DNA of 33,765 bases, taken from contig SXKJ01000304.1 in assembly GCA_005778115.1 (NCBI GenBank), forward strand, positions 1-33,765, read 5' to 3'. This document shows positions 25,101-33,765 of the stretch, in pieces. Under the pieces are notes generated by a model. It was not told where the DNA came from. It did no database searches and saw only the letters and a list, made by a program, of their open reading frames with translations. This DNA comes from Planctomyces sp. (lineage in GTDB: Bacteria > Planctomycetota > Planctomycetia > Planctomycetales > Planctomycetaceae). How positions within the stretch are numbered: position 1 is the stretch's first letter; each line of letters starts with the position of its first letter. The translations under genes and the position numbers were made by a program.

Positions 25101-26267
25101 GATTGCGTTAAGCAGCGCGGGGTACTTCTGATTGGCCGCGGCCTTCTGCTCGGCCCGCCGAGTCTCGACCTTCTGCGAAGTCGCCTCAAATTCGCGATCG
25201 GCCTTGTTCAGCCCGGCCTCACGCTTCGCCGTGACGACTTTCTGCCACGCGGCGAACTTCTCTTCGCGATGCTTCAACTCCGAGTCCGCCAGTTTCTGCC
25301 AGCGCTGTCGCAACCGTTGTGCGGCGAGGTGCCGTCCGAAGACCATTTCGTAGACCGGCGCGGACTGTCCGCGTCCGACGGACAACAGGATGCCCATCGT
25401 GATGCCGACTGGAAACAGCATCAGCACGCCAGCCACAACGCGCCATTCCATCGCGTCGAGGTTGTTCTCCACGGGCAGTACTTTGGGGTCGATGGCAAAT
25501 CCGGAGAATCCCCACAGCACGAGCCAAGTCGCCAGTACCGCTAAGTGCGGCCGCTTTCCCTGAAACAGCGCCGGGATCTTGAGACGTTGCAGTTCGACAT
25601 GATGCGTCTTCACGGCTTCACAGGCTTCGCGAAATTGCGCGGCCGCTGTATCGAGATCATTGGTCGGCGCGGTCTTCTCCGGCGTGGGAGGTTCGACTTC
25701 GATGCCCTGACGCCGCTTAAGCATCAGCAAGTCGATCCGCATTTTTTCCGCTTCGAGTTCATCCGCCTCGATCTTCAGTTGCTCCTTCGATTTCGCGACG
25801 TTGGTCTCAAACGTCTCGAATTGCTGCTTGGGGCTCCCTTCGGCTTCCTCGTCGAAGTACGAGGTGACCATCCAGCGATCTTCTTCGTTCTTCTTCCGCG
25901 TCGCTTCGTTTTCGTTGGCCGCTTGCTGCTCAATCGCGACGAGAATGTCTTGATACTCGTGATTGGCGACGGAGTGATCGTCGGCGAACTGCGTGCCGGC
26001 CTCGACGACCGCTTTGTCGTATTCGGCTTGGATGGCGGCGCGTTCGCGTTCGTGAGTCTCCGTACGAATGGCGATCGCGGCAGCTAACTCTTTCTCGATG
26101 CGAACCGCATCAATGCGGAACTCCTCGGCCGACTCTCGTTCGAGTTGCACACGCTGCTCAACCAGAACCTGCAGTCGTCGCCACCAGTCGCGCTGAGACT
26201 CGGGAGCCAGCGGATCGACGGTGGCAGAGTCGGTTAGTGGAAGCGTGCTGGCGTCGGAGGTGCTCAT
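22179..26267 (-). CDS. FtsK/SpoIIIE-family ATPase, EccC/EssC-like
   Basis: A 1362-residue membrane ATPase. N-terminal coiled coil (about 30-225), two membrane segments (about 240-258 and 275-295), more coiled coil (about 310-450), then several ATPase-type domains: a first lacking Walker A (LPGGKVRFTILDPVGLGDNFAAFM, near 570), a second with canonical GKTGSGKST (near 805) and Walker B ILLVVDEFQEFF (near 911), and a third with a degenerate GQSDLATVG (near 1110). This one-active, several-degenerate series resembles EccC/EssC, the type VII secretion motors, more than the single-motor FtsK. The long coiled coils are unusual for either. No WXG100 substrate is in the window. ATG 26267 is chosen over an upstream 26336 because the added residues look spurious. 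Confidence 0.85.
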   Translation of the reverse strand: MSTSDASTLPLTDSATVDPLAPESQRDWWRRLQVLVEQRVQLERESAEEFRIDAVRIEKELAAAIAIRTETHERERAAIQAEYDKAVVEAGTQFADDHSVANHEYQDILVAIEQQAANENEATRKKNEEDRWMVTSYFDEEAEGSPKQQFETFETNVAKSKEQLKIEADELEAEKMRIDLLMLKRRQGIEVEPPTPEKTAPTNDLDTAAAQFREACEAVKTHHVELQRLKIPALFQGKRPHLAVLATWLVLWGFSGFAIDPKVLPVENNLDAMEWRVVAGVLMLFPVGITMGILLSVGRGQSAPVYEMVFGRHLAAQRLRQRWQKLADSELKHREEKFAAWQKVVTAKREAGLNKADREFEATSQKVETRRAEQKAAANQKYPALLNAITQRRDQQMAWAHSEFPQRLTKLKTRFEFDLKKYQQNHDSEVENNTKRFQQTWLRMAQDWLEGWQQLERDADAANQIADEWFHDWATLGSAPLKLPAKIPPGIRLGQFSVALADVPDGVPKDSQLVPERLTFGLPACLPFPERPSLLLKARDDGREVAVGVLQNAMLRFLTTLPGGKVRFTILDPVGLGDNFAAFMHLADYDELLITSRIWTEQGQIEHRLSDLTEHMENVFQKYLRNEFRSIQEYNEHAGEVAEPYHILVVANFPANFSEAASRRLVSIATSGPRCGVFLLASVDAKLRLPLNFDLHDLATNATVFDWNGSAFTAAKDELKALPLILDEPPEPDLFTKLVKAAGHESKDARRVEVAFERIAPKDAQLWASDTRSGLDVPLGRAGATKLQHLRLGKGTSQHVLIAGKTGSGKSTFLHILITNAALHYGPDQLHFYLIDFKKGVEFKTYATHELPHARVIAIESDREFGVSVLERLDAILKERGDLFRDVGVQDLAGFRDARPGVEMPRILLVVDEFQEFFVEDDKHAQTSALLLDRLVRQGRAFGIHVLLGSQTLGGAYSLARSTLGQMAVRIALQCSESDAHLILSEDNTAARLLTRPGEAIYNDANGMLEGNHPFQIAWLEDDRREFHLDRVQNMTEKRQVRMPPAIVFEGNIPADPRRNVELSQLIDTPQWEAPLLERVAWLGEAVAIKDPTTIRFHSQGGQNLLVVGQSDLATVGLLATSIISLACQVRPNAATGEPPVATFFILDGNFGGVSTETWKELQAALPHSVQIGEPRDTQSVLATLTAEMARREQSGSRDDTPIFVIIFNLGRFRDLKKSDDDMGFSFGGGEKKVSPSKQFTDLLKNGPNFGIHTLVWSDTYNNVSRWFSSQTLREFEVRIVFQLSASDSSNLIDGPLASKLGPNRAILHSVDQGTNEKFRPYGPPTAEWLADVASRLQPKVVAGDIAEPVAVSDDLSQFTIL

Positions 26268-26338
26268 GGTCTCAAGCCGAGTCGTCGAGGTTGCCAGTCG
26301 GCAGGATATCGGTCTCCGCAGGCACGTGCGAACCAATC

Positions 26339-26412
26339 AGGTGAGCAGGACGGCGTCAGTCCCCGGTGAATTCTGCGTCGCATCGGGGGGCTGACCCCGC
26401 CCCGGTCGCCTG
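26339..26412. repeat. GAGCGGGGCGGCGTCAGCC palindrome family, copy 3
   Basis: 26339-26366 pairs with 26381-26412 imperfectly (GGACGGCGTCAGTCCCCGGT against CGGGGGGCTGACCCCGCCCC). It lies between the FtsK-like gene start and the GNAT gene end. Confidence 0.7.
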
Positions 26413-26423
26413 ACTCGTTCGCT

Positions 26424-27374
26424 CTATCCAGGCTGGCAATAAACGACGCCGCAATCCACCTGCTGAAAGCCGACCGACTTGAACGTGGCGATCGCCGCGG
26501 TGTTCTCTTCCGCGATGTGCGCTTCCGCCAATGAGACCTGTTCTTGTCTCATGCGGCGAATGACCTCGATCAGCAGCGTCTGGGCGTGTCCCTGCCGTCG
26601 TGAGACATCTTTCACGATTAATTCACTCAGACCAATCGCACGCTCGCCCCACGGCTCGACATACAAGTCCATGCCGCTGACCGTCACAGCCGCAACCGCC
26701 TCGGCGCCTCCCTTGGGAACCAGGCGGAACTGTACATTCTCCAGCCGGCCAAAGCGGCTGAACCACCAAAATGTCGGAGCCTCCGGCATCGCGAAAATGA
26801 ATGTGTCCATCTTGCGGCGAATCAGGCTCAACCGAAAGCTGATCGGGTCTCCCTGCTTCAGATTGCGCTGCAAAACCACAAATCGTTGCGCTGGCTGATA
26901 TCCCAAAGCTTTGAGAAACGGCGCGGTGTCCACGCTCGATTCGAGGAACCCGGAGACCTGCGAGCCACCGTAGAGTCCGTGATAGAACGCATCACACGGC
27001 GGAGCGGCTCCCACTTGGATCGTTTTGGCACCGAGTTGCCGTAGATACGCTTCGCCGCGCGAGAGCAACTCGCGACCGATACCGTGACGGCGGAATGTCG
27101 GATGGACGAGAACGACACAGATCGCTCCCTCCGTGCGATCGATCCACTCTCCCGAAGCATCACCCCGAAAACCAGCATGCACGAAACCGACGACCTGCGT
27201 TCCATCACAGGCGACAATCAATCCCGCCCGATCAAAATAATGTTGGCCCAGTAGTAACCGATCGATCGCGTCGTAGCTGAATCCGCGAGCCGCTCCGCGT
27301 CCCAATCCGCTCTCGTGCCATAGCCGCACTAACTGAGGCGGATCGCTATTCCGAAACGGCCGATACTCGATCAC
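26424..27374 (-). CDS. Tandem GNAT acetyltransferase
   Basis: A 316-residue protein with two GNAT folds. The first (about 1-160) has the acetyl-CoA motif HPTFRRHGIGRELL near 91-104; the second (about 190-315) has VKDVSRRQGHAQTLL near 253-267 and NTAAIATFKSVGFQQVD near the end, the usual last strand of the fold. Such two-domain proteins include mycothiol synthase-type enzymes, where one half can be inactive; both motifs look usable here. Substrate unknown. The length is close to other two-domain GNATs. Start ATG 27374; it is followed on the same strand by the FtsK-like gene after a 156-base gap, and preceded by transketolase. Confidence 0.85.
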   Translation of the reverse strand: MIEYRPFRNSDPPQLVRLWHESGLGRGAARGFSYDAIDRLLLGQHYFDRAGLIVACDGTQVVGFVHAGFRGDASGEWIDRTEGAICVVLVHPTFRRHGIGRELLSRGEAYLRQLGAKTIQVGAAPPCDAFYHGLYGGSQVSGFLESSVDTAPFLKALGYQPAQRFVVLQRNLKQGDPISFRLSLIRRKMDTFIFAMPEAPTFWWFSRFGRLENVQFRLVPKGGAEAVAAVTVSGMDLYVEPWGERAIGLSELIVKDVSRRQGHAQTLLIEVIRRMRQEQVSLAEAHIAEENTAAIATFKSVGFQQVDCGVVYCQPG

Positions 27375-27405
27375 CGCGGACCCCCTGCGGGAAGAAGCCG
27401 CACTT

Positions 27406-27458
27406 CGCCTGTGAGGAAGCGGCCGAGCATTACGATCGGGGACGCTCCCTCACAGGCG
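27406..27458. repeat. Inverted repeat between GNAT and transketolase genes
   Basis: CGCCTGTGAGGAAGCG (27406-27421) is inverted at 27443-27458 with one mismatch and a 21-base loop. It lies downstream of transketolase and could be its terminator. Confidence 0.65.
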
Positions 27459-27531
27459 CAATACGACTCATCAGTTGACTCAGCCATCGCCGAGACTTTC
27501 GTCACGACGACGCACCTGCGACTTCACTGCA

Positions 27532-29592
27532 CTACTTCTTCGCTAATTGCTTTTTCGCTGCCGCCACGACTCCGTCCGGTGTGAATCCGAACTTGCCCAG
27601 CAGATCTTTCAGCGGAGCTGACGCGCCGAACGTCTTCATGGCGATGATCGCACCGGTCAGTCCGGTGTAACGCTCCCAGCCAAACGTCGAGGCTTGTTCG
27701 ACGGCCACGCGAGCGGTGACGCTCGGCGGCAGAACGCTGTCTCGATACTCCTGCGACTGATGCTCGAACAGTTCCCACGACGGCATCGAGACCACGCGAA
27801 CCTTGACCCCTTCAGCCTTCAACTTTTCATAGGCCGTCACGCACAGCCCGACTTCGCTGCCGGTGCCCATCAGGATCACGTCGGGCTGGCCGGCGGCGGC
27901 ATCGGCCAGAACGTAGGCTCCCTTGGCAAGTCCGCTGGCCGGCGCGAAGACCGTTCGGTCGAGCGTCGGCAGCGCTTGCCGCGACAGGATCAAACAGACC
28001 GGATGATGCTTTTGCTGAGCAATAAAACGCCACGACTCGGTAACTTCGTTGGCGTCACCGGGTCGGAGCAGAATCATGCCGGGGATCGAGCGCATACTGG
28101 CGAGTTGCTCAACCGGCTGATGCGTCGGGCCGTCTTCTCCCACGCCGATCGAGTCGTGCGTGAAGACGTGAATGAACGGGACTTCCATGATCGCGGCCAG
28201 CCGGAGAGCGCCCTTGGCGTAATCGCTGAAGATCAGGAAGCCAGAGCCGTAAGCACGCACCTTGCTGAGCGCCATGCCGTTGACGATCGACGCCATCGAG
28301 TGTTCGCGCACACCAAAGTGAAAGTTGCGGCCAGAGTAGTTGTCGTAGTTGAAGTCGCCCGCCCCTTCAAAGGTCAGCCGCGTCTTGGTGGACGGGGCCA
28401 GGTCCGCCGAACCACCGATCAACCACGGATAATTCTTGGCAAGAGCGTTCAGCACCTTGCCCGATGAATCGCGGCTTGCGATCCCCTTCGGGTCGGCGGG
28501 GAACGTCGGCAGGTCTTTGTCCCAGCCCTCCGGGAGATCTCGCTTTTGCATCTTCATGATGTGGCTGGCCAACTCGGGATACTGCTTTTCGTATTCACCA
28601 TAGAGCTTCATCCAAGCGGCCCGCGCCGCGGCACCGCGTTGTCCGATCCCTTGCTGGAAGTGATCGTAGACGCCGTCGGGAACGAGGAACTTCGCGTCTT
28701 CCGGCCAGCCGTAGTTTCGCTTCGCACCGGCGATCTCCGCATCACCCAGCGGTTCGCCGTGTGCCGAGTGATGTCCTTCCTTCGTCGGGGCACCGAAGCC
28801 GATCTTGCTCTCGACGATGATCATCGTCGGTCGGTCGGTCGTCTTCTTGAAGCCTTCAAAGGCGCTCTTCAGGACGGCGAGGTCATTCACGTCGTGAACC
28901 TTCACGACGTTCCAGCCATAGGCTTCAAAACGCTTGCCGACATCTTCGGTGAAAGCGATATGCGTCTCCCCTTCGATCGTGATCTTGTTGCTGTCGTAAA
29001 TCCAGCAGAGGTTCGACAGTTTGAGATGTCCTGCCAGCGACGCAGCCTCGGAGGCAACTCCCTCCATCATGCAGCCGTCACCCGTCAAGGCGTAGACGTC
29101 GTAATTGAACATCTCGAAGCCGGGCTTGTTGAAATAGGTCGCCAACCACTTGGAGGCGATCGCCATGCCCACGCTATTCGCGACCCCCTGGCCGAGCGGG
29201 CCGGTCGTTGTTTCGACGCCCGAAGTCCAACGGTATTCCGGGTGACCGGGACAGCGGCTATCGAGCTGACGGAACTTCGTGATGTCATCCAGCGTGACGG
29301 AGACTTCGCCGAGTTGTTCGTACTTCGTATTCACCGCCTTCACCTTGGTCAGGTGCAGGATCGAGTACAGCAGCATCGACGCATGGCCGATCGACAGCAC
29401 AAAGCGATCGCGATTCGGCCAGATCGGGTCGGCGGGATCAAACCGCAGCATGTTTTGCCAGATCGAGTAGACCACAGGAGCCATGGCCATTGGCGTGCCA
29501 GGGTGCCCAGAGTTCGCCTTTTGGACAGCGTCCATCGAGAGAGTGCGGATCGTGTTGATTGCCAGCGTGGAAAGGTCAGACGGCTGCGACAT
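27532..29592 (-). CDS. tkt: Transketolase
   Basis: A 686-residue thiamine diphosphate enzyme that moves two-carbon ketol units between sugar phosphates in the pentose phosphate pathway, in the cytoplasm. Visible: ANSGHPGTPM with H30, GPLGQGVANSVGMA, the ThDP-binding TGDGCMMEGVASEAASLAGHLKLSNLCWIYDSN, the pyrimidine-domain FGVREHSM with catalytic E, HDSIGVGEDGPTHQPVEQ, and the C-terminal domain. Length matches the family (about 660-700). ATG 29592 gives the family N-terminus (SDLSTLAINTIRTLSMDAVQKA); a GGAAAG lies about 12 bases upstream. No other pentose phosphate gene is nearby. Confidence 0.97.
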   Translation of the reverse strand: MSQPSDLSTLAINTIRTLSMDAVQKANSGHPGTPMAMAPVVYSIWQNMLRFDPADPIWPNRDRFVLSIGHASMLLYSILHLTKVKAVNTKYEQLGEVSVTLDDITKFRQLDSRCPGHPEYRWTSGVETTTGPLGQGVANSVGMAIASKWLATYFNKPGFEMFNYDVYALTGDGCMMEGVASEAASLAGHLKLSNLCWIYDSNKITIEGETHIAFTEDVGKRFEAYGWNVVKVHDVNDLAVLKSAFEGFKKTTDRPTMIIVESKIGFGAPTKEGHHSAHGEPLGDAEIAGAKRNYGWPEDAKFLVPDGVYDHFQQGIGQRGAAARAAWMKLYGEYEKQYPELASHIMKMQKRDLPEGWDKDLPTFPADPKGIASRDSSGKVLNALAKNYPWLIGGSADLAPSTKTRLTFEGAGDFNYDNYSGRNFHFGVREHSMASIVNGMALSKVRAYGSGFLIFSDYAKGALRLAAIMEVPFIHVFTHDSIGVGEDGPTHQPVEQLASMRSIPGMILLRPGDANEVTESWRFIAQQKHHPVCLILSRQALPTLDRTVFAPASGLAKGAYVLADAAAGQPDVILMGTGSEVGLCVTAYEKLKAEGVKVRVVSMPSWELFEHQSQEYRDSVLPPSVTARVAVEQASTFGWERYTGLTGAIIAMKTFGASAPLKDLLGKFGFTPDGVVAAAKKQLAKK

Positions 29593-29856
29593 GGTGTGGG
29601 TGACTTTCCGAAATGAGGTAGCCCCGTGGAATCACATGGGCACGGACTCGGCCTCGACAGATGGCCGGATTGATTGCGAGTGTCTCCGCCGCTGCGCAGG
29701 ATTTCAACTGACCTCACGAGCGAGCGCATTCGCGAAGAGGACTCACACCTTGATGGCCACAACAACGACCTGGAGGCACTAGCGACGGCGAGCGTTCCTA
29801 ACCACAATGATCCGATGATCGAAAACTGGAATTACACTCGTCGTCGAAATTGCTGT

Positions 29857-29923
29857 GGAGCCGCGCCCGTCAGGAAGCGGTTGCGTGCTCAACGAGGAAC
29901 TACTTCCTGACGGGCGCGGCTCC
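29857..29923. repeat. 21-bp perfect inverted repeat
   Basis: 29857-29877 (GGAGCCGCGCCCGTCAGGAA...) is exactly inverted at 29903-29923 with a 25-base loop. It lies in the 394-base gap 29593-29986 between transketolase and the next gene; no other feature is seen there. Confidence 0.85.
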
Positions 29924-29986
29924 AAAGCATTCGACAGACTTGTCGGCTGAGTTTTCCCCCATAGACACCAAAATCGGAGTGCCTTC

Positions 29987-30247
29987 ATGACCAAAGAAGA
30001 AATCCTGCAACGAATTGAAAGCGGTGAAATAAGCGCTGAGGCATTGTCGCAATTACTAGAGAACCCACCTAAGGGCCGGCTCTACTGTAAGGTCAGCGAA
30101 AAAGGCGGGTTGAGTGTTTACGGCCTGCAACGAATGCCGGTCACGCTGTATGTCGAGCAATGGACGCGGCTGCTGGAATTCATCCCAACCCTAAAGCAGT
30201 TTATGGCCGACAACAACGACAAGCTGAAACGCAAAGAGGCAAAGTAA
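29987..30247 (+). CDS. Small cytoplasmic protein of unknown function
   Basis: An 86-residue protein beginning MTKEEILQRIESGEISAEALSQLLENPPKG, a short helical pair, followed by YCKVSEKGGLSVYGLQRMPVTLYVEQWTRLLEF and a lysine-rich tail. The central stretch (about 33-66) looks like a small module I have seen in planctomycete and cyanobacterial proteins of unknown function; I cannot assign a role. ATG 29987 follows GGAG at about 29976-29979. It stands alone: palindromic repeats separate it from both neighbours. No membrane segment or catalytic motif is visible. Confidence 0.75.
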   Translation: MTKEEILQRIESGEISAEALSQLLENPPKGRLYCKVSEKGGLSVYGLQRMPVTLYVEQWTRLLEFIPTLKQFMADNNDKLKRKEAK

Positions 30248-30266
30248 CTTTTACGTAGCCATCATC

Positions 30267-30329
30267 GCTCCGCGTGACGAGCCGAATGCTTTACAGACGC
30301 TGGCGAGCTCTCGGCTCGTCACGCGGAGC
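30267..30329. repeat. Inverted repeat before the PSCyt1 gene
   Basis: GCTCCGCGTGACGAGCCGA (30267-30285) is exactly inverted at 30311-30329 with a 25-base loop, and outer TACGTAGC motifs (about 30252 and 30338) extend the pairing. A further partial copy (CTCATCACGCGGAGG) at 30351-30365 overlaps the PSCyt1 ribosome binding region. Confidence 0.8.
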
Positions 30330-30374
30330 AATGACCGCTACGTAGGCCGGCTCATCACGCGGAGGTCATTCCGA

Positions 30375-33300
30375 ATGACATCGTTTCTGAAATCAGCACG
30401 ACGATTCGGTTCGCTCGCCCTCGTGTTGGCGAGTTGGTCCAGCGTGCTCGCCGACTCAAAGGATGAACCGGTTTCGTTCAACCGCGACATCCGGCCGATC
30501 TTGTCCGACGTTTGCTTTCAGTGCCACGGCCCTGATGCCAAAGAACGCAAGGCGGAGTTGCGGCTCGACAGTGATGACAAACTTTTCGCTGAGCGGGACG
30601 GGCATCGCACCCTCGTCGCCGGTGATCCGGCGAAGAGCGAGCTGTTTCGCCGACTGATTGCCACCGTCGGTGACGAGCGGATGCCGCCGCCAAGCTCCGG
30701 CAAGAAGTTGACTCCGCAGCAGATCGAAACGATCCGCCGCTGGATCGAACAAGGAGCCAAGTTTCAGGGCCACTGGGCGTTCATTCCGCCGCAGTTTGTA
30801 GTCCCGCCTTCAGGCGGCCATCCAAACAGTAAGATTCCGCCTAAAGGCGGGACTACGAGCAGCCCAATCGACCGCTTCATACTCTCGCGTTTGGAGCGTG
30901 AAGGGCTGAAACCCTCGCCCCCAGCCAACAAAGTCACGCTGTTACGGCGAGTGGCTCTCGACCTCACTGGCTTGCCCCCGTCACAAGAAGAAATCGACGA
31001 GTTCATCGGCGATGACTCTCCCGAAGCCTACGAACGAGTCGTCGATCGACTGCTCGCCTCCCCACGCTTCGGCGAACGGTTCGCTCGGCCGTGGCTCGAT
31101 GCGGCGCGATACGCTGACACGTCAGGCTATCAATCCGACGGCGACCGTAGCATGTGGCGCTGGCGCGATTGGGTCATCGAAGCGTTCAACGACAACAAGC
31201 CGTTCGATGAATTCACGATCGAGCAAATCGCCGGAGATCTGCTGCCGAAGCCGACGATGGATCAAGTCCTCGCAACCGGCTTCAACCGCAATCATCGTGG
31301 GAATGCCGAAGGGGGGATCATCCCGGAAGAATACGCCGTCGAGTACGTCGTCGATCGCGTCGATACGACCGCGACCGTGTGGCTCGGACTGACACTGGGT
31401 TGTTCGCGTTGCCACGATCACAAGTTCGATCCGTTCTCGCAGCGTGAGTACTACCAGCTCTTCGCGTTCTTCAACAACGTGCCGGAGAAGGGGCGTGCGA
31501 TCAAATTCGGCAACTCGCCACCGTTCGTGAGGACGCCGACGCGCGAGCAGCAGCGGCAATTGCGGGAGATGCAGTTCCAACAAGGATTCCTCGAAGGCTT
31601 CAGCGAGAAGTTGATGACCACGGTGCCGACCGCGCAGGCGGCTTGGGAAAAAAGACTGACTCAGAAACTTCCGGGAGAGTTTGACTGGACGGTGACTCGT
31701 GGCGAGATCCTGCGTCTGCCGTTCGATCGTGATGGCCAGCCGGCTCCGGTTCGAGGAGACGGGACGAAGAAAGAGCAACATCAACCGCAGCCATTGGGAC
31801 CGAACTCCGGGCCTCCGGTCATCAAAGACGCAGATCGGGCCGCTGCCGAACTGGGGGAGGGTCGCTTCGGCAAAGCGGCACAGTTCGACGGACAACGGCG
31901 CTTCGCGGTTGGTGATTTGGCCAACATCGGTTTCTTCGAGCCGTTCTCGATATCGGCTTGGATTCGAGCGGACGCCGCTTCCGGCACGATCCTGTCGCGC
32001 ATGTCGGACGATGCGAATTCGGACGGGTACAACCTTTGCCTCGACAATGGCAAGCTGCAATTTAACCTCATCAAGCGTTGGTTGGATGACGCGATGCGAG
32101 TTGAAACCGCCGATGCGATCCCGCTGAATCAGTGGGTCCACGTCGGCGTAACCTACGACGGTTCGCGAATGGCGAACGGAGTCAAGTTCTTCATCAACGG
32201 TGCGTTGTCAAAACCACGCATCGTGCTCGATGAACTCAACCAAGCCTTCGCTTCGAAGGATGTGTTCCGAGTCGGATTCGGTGGACTGACTCCACCATTT
32301 CGCGGAGCAATCGACGAGGTGCGGGTGTTCGACCTGTCGCTGGACGATGACGAGTTGGCGATCTTGTCGGTCCCGGAATCCGTCTCACGAATTGCCGAGT
32401 TACCGCCGGACAAACGTTCGGCCGCTCAATCGAAGAAGATTCGCGAATGCTTCTTGGCGGAGCATGCTCCGCAGAGCATTCGCGACGTCCACGCGCAATT
32501 GCGACAACTGGAATTGGAAGAGCGGCAGTTTGTCGAGTCGTTCCCGACGACGATGGTCATGCAAGAAACACCGGAGCCTCGACCGACTCATCTACTACTG
32601 CGCGGAGCCTACGACCGCCCGGGCGAACAAGTCGCCCCAGGCGTTCCACAAGCACTGCCCGCGTCGCTGCCGAAACGCGACCGAGTCAATCGGCTGGACC
32701 TCGCTCACTGGCTGGTATCCCCCACGAATCCGCTCACCGCGCGAGTAGCTGTGAATCGCTTCTGGCAACAGCTATTCGGCCAAGGACTCGTGAAAACCGT
32801 CGATGACTTCGGCTCGCAGGGCGATTGGCCCTCGCATCCCGAATTGCTCGATTGGCTGGCCATCGAATTCGCCGGCCCGGCCGAAGGCCGAGAGCCGAAA
32901 GCCGAAAGCCGTTATCCCACTTTCCTGAATTGGAACATCAAACGAGTCATCCGCGAACTCGTTACGTCAGCTACCTACCGCCAATCGTCACAGGGTAGTG
33001 ACGCATCCCTCGCTCGCGATCCCGACAACCGGCTGCTCGCGCGCGGCCCTCGTTCGCGACTCTCGGCCGAGATGATTCGCGATCAGGCACTCGCCGCCAG
33101 CGGGTTGTTGGTAGAACAGCTCGGCGGGCCGTCGATCAAGCCGTATCAGCCAGAAGGCTTGTGGGACGATCTGCAAAGCACGGAAAAGTACGTGCAAGAT
33201 CACGGCCCGGCGCTCTATCGCCGAGGCATGTACGTCTTTTGGAAACGGACGATTGCTCCGCCAATGATGGTCACGTTCGACGCCGCCGGCCGCGAGACCT

Positions 33301-33674
33301 GCATCGTGCGCGAGACGCGGACCAACACGCCGTTGCAGGCGCTGACGCTGCTCAATGAAGTCAGCTTTGTCGAAGCCGCTCGCAAGTTGGCCGAGCGGAC
33401 ATTGCTCAGCGGCAGCAACGATGTTGACCGTCGCTTGCGATTCGCGTTTCGAGCGGTACTGACTCGCGAACCTAACGAACGCGAGTTGACCGTGCTGCGG
33501 CGCGGACTCGAACGGCATCTCGTCAACTACCGAGAACATCCCGGTGAAGCCGTCGAAGTCCTGCGCACTGGTGAATCGAAAGCAGAGGAATCGCTAGATC
33601 CCGTCGAGGTCGCGGCATGGACCGCCGTCAGCGGGCTGATTCTGAATCTCGATGAAGCGGTGACGAAGGAGTGA
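30375..33674 (+). CDS. PSCyt1/DUF1549/LamG/DUF1553 protein (planctomycete cytochrome-type)
   Basis: A 1099-residue exported protein of a family hugely expanded in planctomycetes. Signal peptide at about 1-26. PSCyt1 domain with CFQCH (C47, C50, H51), a c-type heme-binding site, and MPPP near 102; DUF1549 (about 165-370) with a second CSRCH (C343, C346, H347) in [13 protein letters not shown]; a LamG/concanavalin-like domain (about 515-660, [11 protein letters not shown]...[11 protein letters not shown]...[17 protein letters not shown]), suggesting glycan binding; and DUF1553 (about 790-1060, [43 protein letters not shown]). These proteins usually pair with a DUF1501 gene just downstream, here beyond the window. 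A palindrome (30798-30856) is translated in frame between PSCyt1 and DUF1549 as VVPPSGG...PPKGGTT. Role in polysaccharide use is inferred, not shown. Confidence 0.93.
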   Translation: MTSFLKSARRFGSLALVLASWSSVLADSKDEPVSFNRDIRPILSDVCFQCHGPDAKERKAELRLDSDDKLFAERDGHRTLVAGDPAKSELFRRLIATVGDERMPPPSSGKKLTPQQIETIRRWIEQGAKFQGHWAFIPPQFVVPPSGGHPNSKIPPKGGTTSSPIDRFILSRLEREGLKPSPPANKVTLLRRVALDLTGLPPSQEEIDEFIGDDSPEAYERVVDRLLASPRFGERFARPWLDAARYADTSGYQSDGDRSMWRWRDWVIEAFNDNKPFDEFTIEQIAGDLLPKPTMDQVLATGFNRNHRGNAEGGIIPEEYAVEYVVDRVDTTATVWLGLTLGCSRCHDHKFDPFSQREYYQLFAFFNNVPEKGRAIKFGNSPPFVRTPTREQQRQLREMQFQQGFLEGFSEKLMTTVPTAQAAWEKRLTQKLPGEFDWTVTRGEILRLPFDRDGQPAPVRGDGTKKEQHQPQPLGPNSGPPVIKDADRAAAELGEGRFGKAAQFDGQRRFAVGDLANIGFFEPFSISAWIRADAASGTILSRMSDDANSDGYNLCLDNGKLQFNLIKRWLDDAMRVETADAIPLNQWVHVGVTYDGSRMANGVKFFINGALSKPRIVLDELNQAFASKDVFRVGFGGLTPPFRGAIDEVRVFDLSLDDDELAILSVPESVSRIAELPPDKRSAAQSKKIRECFLAEHAPQSIRDVHAQLRQLELEERQFVESFPTTMVMQETPEPRPTHLLLRGAYDRPGEQVAPGVPQALPASLPKRDRVNRLDLAHWLVSPTNPLTARVAVNRFWQQLFGQGLVKTVDDFGSQGDWPSHPELLDWLAIEFAGPAEGREPKAESRYPTFLNWNIKRVIRELVTSATYRQSSQGSDASLARDPDNRLLARGPRSRLSAEMIRDQALAASGLLVEQLGGPSIKPYQPEGLWDDLQSTEKYVQDHGPALYRRGMYVFWKRTIAPPMMVTFDAAGRETCIVRETRTNTPLQALTLLNEVSFVEAARKLAERTLLSGSNDVDRRLRFAFRAVLTREPNERELTVLRRGLERHLVNYREHPGEAVEVLRTGESKAEESLDPVEVAAWTAVSGLILNLDEAVTKE
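30798..30856. repeat. GTAGTCCCGCCTT..AGGCGG palindrome family, copy 2 (inside a gene)
   Basis: 30798-30817 is inverted at 30837-30856 with one mismatch. It is read in frame between the PSCyt1 and DUF1549 domains, a linker that tolerates insertion. Copy 1 is intergenic at 15039-15087. Confidence 0.9.
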
Positions 33675-33683
33675 ATCGAGACC

Positions 33684-33701
33684 GGCGAGCGGGGCGGCGT
33701 C
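33684..33701. repeat. Half copy of the GAGCGGGGCGGCGTC family
   Basis: GGCGAGCGGGGCGGCGTC lies ten bases after the PSCyt1 stop. The opposite arm is not present in the remaining 64 bases, so this is a half element or continues in diverged form. Nothing else is seen at 33675-33765. Confidence 0.55.
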
Positions 33702-33765
33702 GGTACGGAATCGAAACACTTCTGCCAGCGGCAACGAACCGGCGAACAGGCCGCCGTTATGGACC

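Noticed and set aside
33759..33765. Start of a DUF1501 gene downstream of the PSCyt1 protein
   Set aside because: An ATG at 33759 leaves two codons before the window ends and has no clear ribosome binding site; expected from family habit but not supported.

Overview
The window looks like chromosomal DNA of a planctomycete (Planctomycetota). Evidence: a large PSCyt1/DUF1549/DUF1553 cytochrome-type protein with an inserted LamG domain; an M50 peptidase fused to a HlyD-type domain; many short palindromic intergenic elements, some of which run in frame into genes (peptide traces such as NCKLQIANC and VVPPSGG...PPKGGTT); high GC and mixed strand use. It is an assignment by gene content, not by a marker phylogeny.

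Layout. 1-1152: decayed remnants of a WD40-type protein in two copies separated by a nested palindrome; a possible transposase start points off the left edge. 1328-2207: two small unknown genes (one membrane, one exported). 2279-3942: housekeeping genes infA and rnhA (minus) divergent from folK (plus). 4163-6949: exported two-domain M16 zinc peptidase. 7109-8661: a retron-type reverse transcriptase preceded by a 176-nt segment that closes on itself by a 15-bp stem, as a retron msr-msd RNA would. 8806-9537: a multi-pass membrane protein of unknown role. 9823-11166: exported cyanophycinase-like S51 peptidase.

11264-21741 (all minus): TolC-like outer membrane protein, short SecA-like ATPase, HlyD adaptor, GAF protein, second HlyD adaptor, M50 peptidase/HlyD fusion, exported unknown protein. 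The four genes from the SecA-like ATPase to the second HlyD protein are tightly packed. The set has the parts of an envelope-spanning export machine (outer membrane channel, periplasmic adaptors, cytoplasmic motor, intramembrane protease), but the motor is SecA-like instead of an ABC transporter. The GAF and second HlyD frames are the same frame split by one TAG codon, so they may be one protein. This cluster and the retron are the best candidates for undescribed systems.

22179-26267: large EccC/EssC-like FtsK-family ATPase with long coiled coils. 26424-27374: tandem GNAT acetyltransferase. 27532-29592: transketolase. 29987-30247: small conserved-looking protein. 30375-33674: PSCyt1/DUF1549/LamG/DUF1553 protein. 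Intergenic spaces are dominated by perfect or near-perfect inverted repeats belonging to about a dozen families, five of which occur at least twice here.
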